From positions 3,596,001 to 3,660,000 of the forward strand of contig OY970262.1 of NCBI GenBank assembly GCA_963715655.1: DNA of 64,000 nt. Reading direction: 5' to 3'. The translations under genes were made by a program, and so were the position numbers. This DNA comes from JANQPD01 sp963715655 (GTDB lineage Bacteria; Bacteroidota; Bacteroidia; Flavobacteriales; Schleiferiaceae). Shown here piece by piece: positions 11,201-19,213 of the stretch (the first letter of the stretch is position 1; every line of letters starts with the position of its first letter). The notes beneath the pieces were generated by a model that saw nothing but the letters and a program-made list of their open reading frames with translations, did not search any database and was not told where the DNA came from.

Positions 11201-14200
11201 GCTAGACAACTTGCGTTAGAAACAGTTTTGCTTATAGCTAAAGGCGTTGGCTCATTTACCGTTACTGAAATATTGCTTACACAGCCGTTTCCATCGGTAG
11301 TAGTAAGGGTATAAGTGCCAGCCGTTAACGTATCATTTGTTGCTGTAGTGTCTCCGTTTGACCACACATAATCGGGTTCTCCGGCTCGGTATATAATACT
11401 ACCGCTAAAAACACGAGGGCTATTTATTGCCGTACCAAATCCATCACCACGTCCTATACCTTCAAATATTTCTAAATCTGAGTTCGAAACCTCCAAAGTA
11501 CCCACTCCATTTCCATTATAATATCTCCATAAAGAGCTCGAATACAAGAAAAAAGAATGAATCCCATTAGGTAACACTATATTAGTTGGTAAAGTTACTC
11601 TAGTCGGTTGACCTGCTCCCGCAGCGGTTACAGGTACACTTCCAGCAAAGATCCAAGCAGATGCATTATTTTCGTCTCCAACGTAAGTTCCTTGTTTATA
11701 ATATACTTCCACAGAAGTACTTGCAGTGCTATTAATATTCACATCAAACCCTGAGACATCCAAGCTTAATCCTAAAACATTAATGTCAAACATATTACCA
11801 TTCGCACCATTATCGTCAATAAAACTGGTGGTAAGCGACCCATCAAGCCCCTGTGCATTTTCAAGCGTAACTGATACCATCCCATCCATGCCTCCGTTAC
11901 AAGAAACATCCGTAATTACCGGAACCACACGGAAGCGTCCACCATTGGCAGTAACCGTGTCGTTTGAGTTATCCTCATCGTTAGCCAATTGTGTATAAGC
12001 GGTGATGGTAAAGTTTCCGCCATCTCTTGAATCAAAAACACCCGCCAAAACAGTGTCTGCCGTAAAGGCTGGGATGTTTACCAGTACTGTATTAGTAACT
12101 GTATCTTGAATATCTCCAGAAACAATAAACGTTACGGGTAAAGAAGTAATAGCCGTTGCACCTCCATTAAATACACCCAATCTCACGGTATCCGTCATTA
12201 CAGGACAACCGTTTGGAGCATCAAGAAATACCACTCTTGCTTGTGCATCATTTAGCGCAACATCGTATTCATCAGCACCAATATCTGGAGTTGCAATAGA
12301 GCGGGTTTCGCCATCAATATCGGTAGTTACCCCAGCAAGTGAAGTCCCCGCATTGTTAGCTGGCACACCAAATACATGTAAGTCTGTGCTACTAACAAAA
12401 AATGGGTTTCCTTCTACGGAGTTTGTATTTCTTGTAAGGTCTCCGGCTTGCCAAGCAGTAAGATCTGCATACGCAGCATTTCCATCATCTGCTAAATCTC
12501 CAGCATCACTGCGGTAATACAAATTGTAGTTTAACGTGGTGGTTGCACCAATGGCATCTGTTGATTCAAAAGCAAAATTGCCGTTGGAGGCAAAAATGTT
12601 ATTGCGGATATCCAGTTCCTCATCATCGTTAATCAATAAACCGATTAAACCTTGTGCTGAGTTGTGGTAAACGTTGATGTAAATAGCATCATTCAGATAA
12701 ATAGCATCATCTGAACTTGATGTTACCATGTTGTTAATTACCTCTGAATTACTCGTTGGTACTACGCCATCGTTACCATCGGTTATATACAAACCCCAGC
12801 CGGTGCTGTTTATGGTATTAGCTAGTACGCTAAAATAATTTACATCTTGAAGGTACATCGCATCTGCTCCTGAATTTTGTAAATCCGCAATATCATTCCC
12901 TTCAATCAACAAACTATCTTGCCCATCTACTTCTATGGCATGATCATCTTGCATTCTAAAGGTATTATTCAAAATACGGTGGCCAATATTATGAGAGGCA
13001 TTGGCGCTACCACCAGTAAGGAGTATGCCTGTTTCACCACCACTGAATAAGGAGTTGCTTACCGTTAAATAATTAGCATTATTTCCGGTACTAGTGGCTG
13101 ATGACAGGCTATTGGAAGAAACCAAGCCCATTATTTCAAAGGTTGTAGTTACCGGCATTTTTACGTGTACCTGATTAATGGTATTACTATCAGCACCATT
13201 TTGGAACATGATACCCCAAGCATCTGAAGTGCTTGTGTTACTTACCGTGATGTTTTGGATGGTAACGTGTTTGGCTCCATTAAAATAAATGGTGGGTTCA
13301 TCATCTGTGGAAACATGGGTTAATTCCACCATGCTAGAATCTGTTCCATCAAAGGTTATGGTATTTATGGCACTTGCTCCCGGTATTGCGGTTAATTCGG
13401 TAGTTCCGCTATACGTACCCATTGCAACATTAAATGTTACCGGCCCAGAAATACCACAAGAACCTAAAGCATTTGCCGCAGCAGCAAAAGAAACAAAATT
13501 AGTGCCTCCTGTTGCTAATGCACTATTAATGGTATAAGTACCAGCTAGTGGTGTAGAACAAGGTGTTGTAAACGTAAACGGACCTGCCCACAAACTACTA
13601 TCACCTGCGCCACAAACAGCACGTACGTAGTAGTCATAATCACTAGCGGGTAAAAGATTTGTAAGCGCATAAGGATTGGTTGAAATAATTCCTGTAGAAA
13701 TACCTGTACCAAATGTATAGCCGCTAAAGCCATATTCCACTTCCCAAGTAGTTTCGGTGTTTCCAGCCGTCCAGCTTAAATCTGCGCTGTTATCCGTAAT
13801 ATTATTAGCTGCTAAAGCAGAAGGGCGTGGGCAGGATACGCAAGCGTTTATTTCTATTAAATCGATAGACATATCGCCTTCAAAACTGGCTCCATCATGC
13901 ACCTGAGTAAATCGTAAGTAAATCGTTTGTCCTACAAATGCTGTTATATCAACACCTATATTCTGCCAAGGATCTGTTTCCGAAGTTTGTAGTTCTCCTG
14001 AATGTGTAAACACCGTGGTGAAGGTTCCGCTAAGCGAATTACCAACACCCACTTTTAAAGTTCCCATATCAGAGCCATGTGCATGCATCCAAAAAGAAAG
14101 CTCAGCATCTAAGGAAGCTGTGGTTAAGTCAATAGCTGGTGAAAAAACGATGGCAGAATCACCAGTTGGTGCGCCACTAGCCTCATAGTTCATATAGCTA

Positions 14201-17200
14201 TCACTAGGGCCACTGTATTCACTTGAAGGGCCTGTTCCGCCTGATGTAGCATTTCCGGGAATTTCCCAGTTATTTCCCGATGAACCCAAATCGCCTGTCC
14301 AACCATTTACCGCGTCAAACTCTTCCGTGAAAATCGTAGAGGCCAAAGCAGTACCACATATAATGGGTTGCGCTGTACGGAAATCCGTAGTAAAATTAAC
14401 AGGGCCAAACCAAGTACTTAAATCTCCTCCCCCGCAATCTGCCTGCACATAAACATCATAGTTGGTTCTAACACTAAGATTGCTAAGCACATAAGCATTA
14501 TTATTAGTAACACCGTTTACCGCGGTGCCGCTTCCTAAAACAAAGTTTGGTGCTCCATATTCTATATTCCAAGTGGTTTCTGTAAAACCAGCTGTCCAAG
14601 AAAGTTCAACAGTAGTTCCGGTAGCATTTGCGGCTGTTAAATCAAACGGATTAGGACAAGTTGGTGGCGTATATTCATCGGCTCCTATATCTGGAGTAGT
14701 GGCAGAACGCGTATCACCATCAATATCGGTTGTTACCGCTACGGTGGCGTCTCCAGCATTATTGGCCAACTGGCCAGAAGAATGTAAATCATCCGTACCC
14801 ACAAAAGCAGGGTTTCCTTCAATAGAATTAACATTTCGGGTAGCATCGCCAGCTTGCCAAGTGGCTAAATCAGTGTAAACGGTGGTTCCATCTTCTACTA
14901 AATCTCCTACATCACTGCGGTAATATAAATTGTAGTTCAAAGTGGTGGAAGCGCCCATTGCATCTGTTGATTCAAAAGCGTAATCGCCAGTTGAAGCAAA
15001 AATGTTGTTGCGGATATCAAGCTCCTCATCATCATTTATTAATAATCCTATTAAACCTTGTGCTGAATTGTGGTAAACATTGATATAAATAGCGTCATTC
15101 AAATAAATGGCGTCATCTGAACCTGAAGTTACCATGTTGTTGATTACCTCTGAATTACTTGTGGGTACTACGCCATCATTACCATCGATTATATATAAAC
15201 CCCAGCCGGTGCTGTTTACAGTATTAGCTAGTACGCTAAAATAGTTTACATCTTGAAGGTACATCGCATCTGCTCCTGAATTTTGTAAATCCGCAACGTT
15301 GTTTCCTTGCACCAATAAACTGTCTTGGCCATCCACTTCTATGGCATGATCGTCTTGCATGCGGAAAGTATTGTTCATAATACGGTTACCCACGTTGTGT
15401 GAGGCATTAGCACTTCCTCCGGTAAGATGTATGCCTGTTTCACCACCACTAAATAAGGAATTACTTACCGTTAAATAGTTTACATTATTTCCAGTGCTCG
15501 TTTCAAATGACAAACTGTTTGAAGAAACAATACCAATTACATCAGTAGCAGTACCCACCGGCATTTTTACGTGTACCTGATTTATGGTATTGCTATCAGA
15601 ACTATTTTGAAACATGATACCCCAAGCATCAGTACTACTGTTATTGCTTACCGTTATGTTTTGGATAGTAATGTGCTTAGCTCCATTAAAATAAATTGTG
15701 GGTTCATCTGTAGAAGAGGTATGGGTAAATTCTACTAAACTGGAATCGCTACCGTCAAAAGTTATCGTATTGGTTGCGCTAGCACCTGAAATGGCGCTCA
15801 GCTCTATACTTCCGTTATACGTTCCGCTGGCTATGGTAAAAGTAACAGAACCAGAAATACCGCATGTACCAAGCGCTTGACGAACAGCCGCAGGAGACGT
15901 AAAATTGCTTGTGCTTGCCGCCATACCAGCGTTTATGGTATAGGCTCCATTAAGCGGTGCAGAACAAGTAGTGGTAAAAGTAAAAGGCCCTGCCCACCCA
16001 CTGCTATCACCCGCTCCACAAACGCCACGCACGTAATAATCGTAATTCCTAGCGGATAAAAGTCCGCTAAGTGCGTAAGAATTTGTAGTAATACTACCCG
16101 ATGACGTGCCAGTACCTACTGTATATCCGCTAATACCATGCTCAACCTCCCAAGTTGTTTCGGCACCTCCGGCTGTCCAGCTTAGGTCAGCAGAGTTATC
16201 AGTAATATTATTAGCCGCTAAAGCAGTTGGTCGTGGGCAAGTTATGCAGGTATATATATTCATTAAATCCACCGCTACATCACCACTAAATGAGTTACCA
16301 CTTACGTAATTAAAGCGAATATAAATCTGCTGGCCTAAGAAAGCATTTAGGGAAGCTGATTCTAAAGAGTAAGCAGCACTCGTTGATGCTTGTTGTTGTC
16401 CAACAAGATTTAAAACACTTGTCCATGGGCCAGTTGGTGAAGCACTTACTCCAACATCTAAAGTACCAACATCGGCACCAAAGGCGTGATAATAAAAAGT
16501 TAATACGGCTGCATTAACCCCCACGCTTAAATCAATAAGTGGGGATATTGCATTAGCCGTATAAGGCTGACCAGAACCTGATGTTTCTACATACATATAG
16601 TTACTACCACTATGTGAACTAGTAGGCCCATTGCCAGAGCCTGGTGCGCCAGAAAATGGAAACACCCAAAACCCGTCTGAGGGAGAACCAACTATATCAC
16701 CTGTCCACCCCGCAGCATTATCAAACTCTTCTGTAAAAACAGCTGTTTGGTTACCTGTGGGGCAATTAATACCGAAAGTAGTTGAAAAGGTAAATGGCCC
16801 AGCCCAAGCACTTTGGCCTGAACTTCCGCTGGCTCCGCAATCTGCCCTTACGTAAAAATCATAAGCGGTATTGCTTTGTAGAGATGTTGCACTATAAGGG
16901 TTGCTAGTAGTGCTCGTAACTATCGTACCTGCACCTTGGGTAAAACCCGAAGTTCCAAATTCTATATCCCATACCGTTGCAGTGCCATTTTCTGTCCAAT
17001 TTAAATCAGCAGAGTTTGCTGTAATATTGGTGGCCGATAATGCGTTTGGCACAGAGCAAGCTGGTTTCACTTTAACCTCTACATTATCCACAAAAATATC
17101 ATTGTCTTCCGCATCATCCGTTGCACCTTCAGTAGCCCAAACGGCAAATTTTACGGTAGATCCAGACAATGCCGTAAGATCAAAAACTTCGTGATTACCT

Positions 17201-18435
17201 CCAGCGGCAGTTACATAGGTGTTATTAAATGTTGCGGCCACCGTCCAAGTTGCCCCTCCATTTGTACTAAATAGCAATTGAATAGTATCATCTGAGCCTA
17301 AGGTGCCAGGAGTTGTTGAATTGTAACCAAAAACTCCAAAATCAAATTCAATTTGATAGGGTCCACCTGCCGTTAAATCATAATCTGGTGCAATCAACCA
17401 ATCGTCCGTTCCAGTATTATATAAATTAATTCTGGCAGCTCCGGTACCTCCGCTCATTCCAAATGCTTCGTCTCCCCATTCACTTGATCCTAACGTGGTA
17501 GGCCCTGATACTGGATCACCTCCTGAAGCTTGATTCCAACAAGCTGTAGGAGGCACACCCGTAGAAAAATCTTCTAATTGTGGAGGACTAAGCGCAGCAC
17601 ATAAGGTGGTGAAAGTAAAGGGTCCTACCCATGAACTCACTCCAGCTCCTCCGCAATCTGCCCTTACATAAAAATCGTATGAGGTGTTGTTGCTAAGACC
17701 GCTAAGGCTGTATGGATTCAATCCAGTACCAGTTACCATAGAACCCGCTCCTTGTGTAAAACCTGCAACACCATGTTCTATGTCCCATGTAGCAGCGCTT
17801 CCATTTTCTACCCAGCCCAAATCAGCCGAAGTGGTAGTAATATTGGTTGCTTCAAGTGTAGTAGGTGCGGGACAAGCAGCTACAAAAAGTGCTGGCCCTG
17901 AAACATCATCAATCCCAATGTTATAGGAACCATAGTCCGAAATAGATTCAAAACGGATAATAACTTCATCACCTGTGAAATCTACCGTTTCAAAACTTGA
18001 TAAATCTATGATAATTTGATTCCAACCGTTACCAGCTTGGCCAGCGATGTAATTAGTGGTACCAGTTGTCCAAGTAGTGCCATCATCATTTGAAACATCT
18101 ACGTAAAGTTCCGATGCACTGCCAAAGCTGCCGAAAATTAAATAATAGTTAGCCCAAAATGAAAATGTTTTGTCCGTAGCGCTAACTGTTAGCTTAGGTG
18201 TTTGTAGGTAAGCTGGTGTAGTCCCATTTATATTATAAACGTCATAGCGTGCAAAACTGCTTGTACCATTCGTATGATCGGCAGTTTCTGAACTTTGATC
18301 ATAAGAACCAGCACCCGATGTTTGAGTCCAACCTATAGGTAAAAATGCTCCATCAAAGTTTTCCGATAATTGACCAAAAGAGGAAAAACCTAAGCTTATA
18401 GTAATAAGTAGAAGTAAGGTAGTTAGCTGCTTCAT
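5245..18435 (-). CDS. Giant T9SS-secreted modular repeat protein (4396 aa)
   Basis: A very large predicted surface or secreted protein. Approximate order: signal peptide 1-21; choice-of-anchor/MAM-like jelly roll 22-185; Fn3; second jelly roll 277-460; Fn3; then two copies of a [jelly roll-Fn3-beta-helix] block at 556-1257 and 1357-2057 with another Fn3 between; a CARDB-like segment to ~2165; a SprB repeat interrupted by an extra ~150-residue domain (about 2198-2346); a second SprB repeat; 17 tandem ~80-residue domains (2473-3834), each with two conserved cysteines; four HYR domains (3836-4157); an Ig-like segment; and a T9SS type A sorting domain (YPNPTNG motif, ending VRKLLIN). The domains are extracellular and export would use Sec followed by T9SS. 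Adhesion or gliding-related function is plausible by analogy with SprB-like proteins but not shown. The open frame is uninterrupted over 13.2 kb. It is followed 26 bases later by an OmpA gene. Confidence 0.92.
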   Translation of the reverse strand: MKQLTTLLLLITISLGFSSFGQLSENFDGAFLPIGWTQTSGAGSYDQSSETADHTNGTSSFARYDVYNINGTTPAYLQTPKLTVSATDKTFSFWANYYLIFGSFGSASELYVDVSNDDGTTWTTGTTNYIAGQAGNGWNQIIIDLSSFETVDFTGDEVIIRFESISDYGSYNIGIDDVSGPALFVAACPAPTTLEATNITTTSADLGWVENGSAATWDIEHGVAGFTQGAGSMVTGTGLNPYSLSGLSNNTSYDFYVRADCGGAGVSSWVGPFTFTTLCAALSPPQLEDFSTGVPPTACWNQASGGDPVSGPTTLGSSEWGDEAFGMSGGTGAARINLYNTGTDDWLIAPDYDLTAGGPYQIEFDFGVFGYNSTTPGTLGSDDTIQLLFSTNGGATWTVAATFNNTYVTAAGGNHEVFDLTALSGSTVKFAVWATEGATDDAEDNDIFVDNVEVKVKPACSVPNALSATNITANSADLNWTENGTATVWDIEFGTSGFTQGAGTIVTSTTSNPYSATSLQSNTAYDFYVRADCGASGSSGQSAWAGPFTFSTTFGINCPTGNQTAVFTEEFDNAAGWTGDIVGSPSDGFWVFPFSGAPGSGNGPTSSHSGSNYMYVETSGSGQPYTANAISPLIDLSVGVNAAVLTFYYHAFGADVGTLDVGVSASPTGPWTSVLNLVGQQQASTSAAYSLESASLNAFLGQQIYIRFNYVSGNSFSGDVAVDLMNIYTCITCPRPTALAANNITDNSADLSWTAGGAETTWEVEHGISGYTVGTGTSSGSITTNSYALSGLLSARNYDYYVRGVCGAGDSSGWAGPFTFTTTCSAPLNGAYTINAGMAASTSNFTSPAAVRQALGTCGISGSVTFTIASGTYNGSIELSAISGASATNTITFDGSDSSLVEFTHTSSTDEPTIYFNGAKHITIQNITVSNNSSTDAWGIMFQNSSDSNTINQVHVKMPVGTATDVIGIVSSNSLSFETSTGNNVNYLTVSNSLFSGGETGIHLTGGSANASHNVGNRIMNNTFRMQDDHAIEVDGQDSLLVQGNNVADLQNSGADAMYLQDVNYFSVLANTVNSTGWGLYIIDGNDGVVPTSNSEVINNMVTSGSDDAIYLNDAIYINVYHNSAQGLIGLLINDDEELDIRNNIFASTGDYAFESTDAMGASTTLNYNLYYRSDVGDLVEDGTTVYTDLATWQAGDATRNVNSIEGNPAFVGTDDLHSSGQLANNAGDATVAVTTDIDGDTRSATTPDIGADEYTPPTCPNPFDLTAANATGTTVELSWTAGFTETTWNIEYGAPNFVLGSGTAVNGVTNNNAYVLSNLSVRTNYDVYVQADCGGGDLSTWFGPVNFTTDFRTAQPIICGTALASTIFTEEFDAVNGWTGDLGSSGNNWEIPGNATSGGTGPSSEYSGPSDSYMNYEASGAPTGDSAIVFSPAIDLTTASLDAELSFWMHAHGSDMGTLKVGVGNSLSGTFTTVFTHSGELQTSETDPWQNIGVDITAFVGQTIYLRFTQVHDGASFEGDMSIDLIEINACVSCPRPSALAANNITDNSADLSWTAGNTETTWEVEYGFSGYTFGTGISTGIISTNPYALTNLLPASDYDYYVRAVCGAGDSSLWAGPFTFTTPCSTPLAGTYTINSALATGGTNFVSFAAAANALGSCGISGPVTFNVAMGTYSGTTELTAIPGASAINTITFDGTDSSMVELTHVSTDDEPTIYFNGAKHVTIQNITVSNTSTSDAWGIMFQNGADSNTINQVHVKMPVTTTFEIMGLVSSNSLSSATSTGNNANYLTVSNSLFSGGETGILLTGGSANASHNIGHRILNNTFRMQDDHAIEVDGQDSLLIEGNDIADLQNSGADAMYLQDVNYFSVLANTINSTGWGLYITDGNDGVVPTSNSEVINNMVTSSSDDAIYLNDAIYINVYHNSAQGLIGLLINDDEELDIRNNIFASNGNFAFESTDAIGATTTLNYNLYYRSDAGDLADDGNAAYADLTAWQAGDLTRNTNSVEGNPFFVSSTDLHVFGVPANNAGTSLAGVTTDIDGETRSIATPDIGADEYDVALNDAQARVVFLDAPNGCPVMTDTVRLGVFNGGATAITSLPVTFIVSGDIQDTVTNTVLVNIPAFTADTVLAGVFDSRDGGNFTITAYTQLANDEDNSNDTVTANGGRFRVVPVITDVSCNGGMDGMVSVTLENAQGLDGSLTTSFIDDNGANGNMFDINVLGLSLDVSGFDVNINSTASTSVEVYYKQGTYVGDENNASAWIFAGSVPVTAAGAGQPTRVTLPTNIVLPNGIHSFFLYSSSLWRYYNGNGVGTLEVSNSDLEIFEGIGRGDGFGTAINSPRVFSGSIIYRAGEPDYVWSNGDTTATNDTLTAGTYTLTTTDGNGCVSNISVTVNEPTPLAISKTVSNASCLANTDGSISINASGGTAPYRYVWNGDTIMSTDTTNLGVGQYALTLLDANNCSLNDTTNIIVEDTIAPVVNLMPFTAYLDASGNASIDSSDVNNGSTDACGIATIALDVSTFTCSNVGANTVTATITDVNGNSTTGTSTITVLDTISPMASAQALTTYLDASGNTSITAADINAGSTDACGIASLSINTSSFTCVNVGVNTVTLTVTDNNGNSSVASAAVTVLDTIDPTVSLMPITVYLNAFGNANITGADVDAGTTDNCAVQSIALSQSAFTCANVGSNTIVATATDANGNTKSASTQITVLDTISPAVLVSNIPVYLNAAGNASITASDVDNSSTDACGIASVTVSKSNFNCGDVGVNTVSLTVTDNNGNASSANATLTVIDTINPTVQVQAFTAYLNATGNATVSATDVNNGSSDACGIQSIVLAQTAFGCADVGVNTILVTVTDVNGNSSSANASITILDTIDPDANAMDIDVYLDGNGSATIAAADVDNGSADACGIASLSIDLNTFGCANQGANLVVLTVTDINGNIDTAHANVTVIDTISPTITTNNFTAYLDASGNVSIQVLDVSSGSSNACSIDNVSLDISSFTCADLGANTVTVTASAGGGTASNSATAIVTVVDTISPTVVTQMFTTYLNAGGQASIIPANVDGGSTDNCSVSSLSVNTSSFDCTNLGANTVQLTVTDQSGNSSTASAMVMVVDTIKPKARARDLTVYLNANGLVSITPAMVNNGSADNCLASSSFSFSQATFTCADEGLNLEYFIITDANGNADSTSFLITVSDTVSPTIITRDITVQLGATGQVSIAASQLDSASTDNCSNQLFFSASKTTFNCSNLGTNTVTLTGTDVHGNTSSATAIVTVEDNLVPTVNTQSVTLTLNASGQATLTAMMVNNNSTDNCTIASMAISQSSFSCADLGVKTVALMVTDGSGNTASANATVTVIDNTAPTAVAQPVSLSLNANGNATLMASAVNNGSSDNCAVTSMSVSPNTFSCTNVGANTVTLTISDASGNTATTTTTVTVVDNTAPTVATRSISVNLNASGNASITAADVNNGSADACGIASVTVAPASFTCANLGANTVTITVTDANGNAATGTAVVTVNDNLAPIVRTKSFTAVLNASGQATIQPSDVDNASSDNCGAVTLSLDVATFTCNARGQNAVTLTATDASGNSASGTAIVSVVDNTAPTVSTQNITVQLNASGQASIQPSQINSGSTDNCSITGYSLNVSNFTCADIGTNTVTLTATDGSGNNATATAIVTVQDNVAPNAVAQNITVQLSATGSATITASSVNNGSTDACGISTLSISPNTFSCADLGSNSVILTVTDNNGNSSTATASVTVTDNLAPTVITQNATVYLNASGQASITAASVNNGSSDNCTVLTTSLSKTTFTCADRGQNLVTLTATDGSGNSASAGASVLVLDTISPSINNLPATITAYTNAQNCASNVTWPIITGNDNCTSTTVVTSQARGSAFNLGNTTVNVTVTDASGNNRVRSFMVTVIDTIAPVFTAVPNNITVTPNANSCDAVVTWAAPSANDNCSAATITSSRASGSVFNVGSTTVTYTATDAAGNSRNGTFVVTVTDQVAPTISNVPANLTVSNDAGSCNAVVNYAAPSVSDNCTGATIVSSNASGSLFPLGSTTVTFTATDGAGNTSTSSFTVTVQDTEAPVATSVPPSDTVGQCGAIYTYALPTGTDNCSSVTVRQTAGMPSGTVFPVGATINQYELVDAAGNRTFVNFTIVVIPQGVPQLPSLIEICANANPIDVTLGQNITWTGNGIVNNGTTFNPAAAGAGRHALSYVFTDDRACQVTGTIQVTVTPQPVKPVVSKIASNTLTTGNYNAYQWYRDGVLISGATSKDFTYSVGGNYQVVVGNSFACTNTSDGFVVGTSGGGIGLNEQILTGLELYPNPTNGIVNINLKVGVDTELSVTLFSIDGKKVFEQTGLKTNSTGNIRLELNHLPAATYFMQIRTENQMAVRKLLIN
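6931..11018 (-). repeat. Seventeen tandem ~240-bp repeats inside the giant gene
   Basis: Seventeen in-frame units averaging 240 bp (about 80 residues) run head to tail. Each starts with D-T-I-x-P or D-N-x-A-P, has a strand with YLNASGxAxI, a D-[AN]-C motif, an F-x-C motif and a T-D-x-x-G-N motif before the next unit. Every unit keeps exactly two cysteines, suggesting one disulphide per domain, and the acidic TDxxGN loops could bind calcium. Units 1-10 mostly start DT and units 11-17 start DN, suggesting at least two rounds of expansion. Four related but distinct HYR domains follow at about 5965-6930. Confidence 0.9.
12265..16770 (-). repeat. Duplicated ~2.1-kb block (jelly roll, Fn3, beta-helix) inside the giant gene
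   Basis: Two copies of a block lie at about 14652-16770 and 12265-14366, offset by roughly 2.4 kb. Both contain FTEEF...GWTGD, then C-P-R-P-[ST]-A-L-A-A-N-N-I-T-D, then a parallel beta-helix part with matching segments such as HAIEVDGQDSLL and LQNSGADAMYLQDVNYF, ending TPDIGADEY. The beta-helix part is nearly identical in protein and still close in DNA, so this is a recent internal duplication or is kept alike by gene conversion. Confidence 0.85.
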
Positions 18436-18612
18436 AAAAAATAAAATTGATTAAAAATTGTTACTTGAGTAGAGTAGTCAAAATTTTCAACGATATTTTT
18501 TACCTCACTTTAAGGAGAATAGTTGCAGATTTTCACCTGCTTGAGTTTAAAGTGTCTTTTAGACATTTAAAGGTGGTTTTTGATTATTGATTGATTGAGG
18601 CACAAATCAACA

Positions 18613-18632
18613 AAAAATTGTTAACAATTTTT
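18613..18632. promoter_or_regulatory. 20-bp perfect palindrome upstream of the giant gene
   Basis: In the 399-base gap (18436-18834) upstream of the giant gene a perfect palindrome centred on GTTAAC reads AAAAATTGTT / AACAATTTTT. It lies about 180 bases upstream of the giant gene's start codon and may be a binding site for a dimeric regulator. It is AT-rich, so chance or simple DNA bending is also possible. Apart from this and the terminator near 18757-18795 I see nothing else in this gap. Confidence 0.35.
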
Positions 18633-18756
18633 GTAGGTAAATTCTGAGTGGAGGTATTTTTTTGAAAATAATTCACTATTGCACGTAGATATTAAGAATT
18701 TACTACGCTTAATACACTTTAAATAAGCTAATTACACCCATGGTGCGCGCCACAAA

Positions 18757-18795
18757 AAAAAACCCTATAAACAACTTGTGCTTAAAGGGCTTTTT
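18757..18795 (-). terminator. Intrinsic terminator of the 81-residue protein gene
   Basis: Read on the minus strand, AAAAAGCCCT pairs with AGGGTTTTTT (one G-U pair) around a 19-base loop and is followed by a run of T. It lies 40 bases after the stop codon of the small gene at 18835-19080 and separates it from the giant gene. Confidence 0.6.
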
Positions 18796-18834
18796 CACTT
18801 GCTTTTCAGCAAACAATTTTAACAGTTTTCTAAT

Positions 18835-19080
18835 TTATAGCGCTGCAAATTTTTCATCAAATAATTTTGCCGCTGCATCTGTAAATGGAAAAGTCTTTTT
18901 TATGTATTCCAAGGTTCTGTGTTCTGTTGGTGTAACGCCCTGTCCATCATTTGCTGATTTAAACAAGTCCATAACCTCATCTTTACTCAAATTTCCTTCT
19001 CCTTTTCCTGTGGTGTGTTCTTCGGCAAGTTCAAGTAATTCTTTTTCGTACTGAACGCCATCAATGTTCTTGTAAGCCAT
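18835..19080 (-). CDS. Small conserved-looking protein of unknown function (81 aa)
   Basis: 81 residues, acidic, with no signal peptide or membrane segment, so probably cytoplasmic. I do not recognise the family. A central KGEGNLSKDEVMDLF stretch resembles the end of an EF-hand-like or TerB-like helix-loop-helix, but the calcium-binding spacing is not complete. The gene has its own terminator and stands alone between the giant gene and an NTF2-like gene. The compact, well-behaved composition and clean start and stop argue for a real gene, but function is unknown. Confidence 0.6.
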   Translation of the reverse strand: MAYKNIDGVQYEKELLELAEEHTTGKGEGNLSKDEVMDLFKSANDGQGVTPTEHRTLEYIKKTFPFTDAAAKLFDEKFAAL

Positions 19081-19213
19081 AATTTAATTTGTTTTAAGCC
19101 AAGTTAAACATGAAGATTACTCGCATGAATTATTCTTAGATAAAACGGTTTATAAAGCGGTTCAAATAAAATAACCAACCAGAAAACACTTCCCTACTAA
19201 AGCTTTTCAGCGA

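Noticed and set aside
5843..17926. Many plus-strand open frames opposite the giant gene
   Set aside because: They repeat at ~240 bases like the minus-strand repeats and encode Val/Thr/Leu-rich shadow sequence caused by codon bias; the minus-strand frame has the clear domains.
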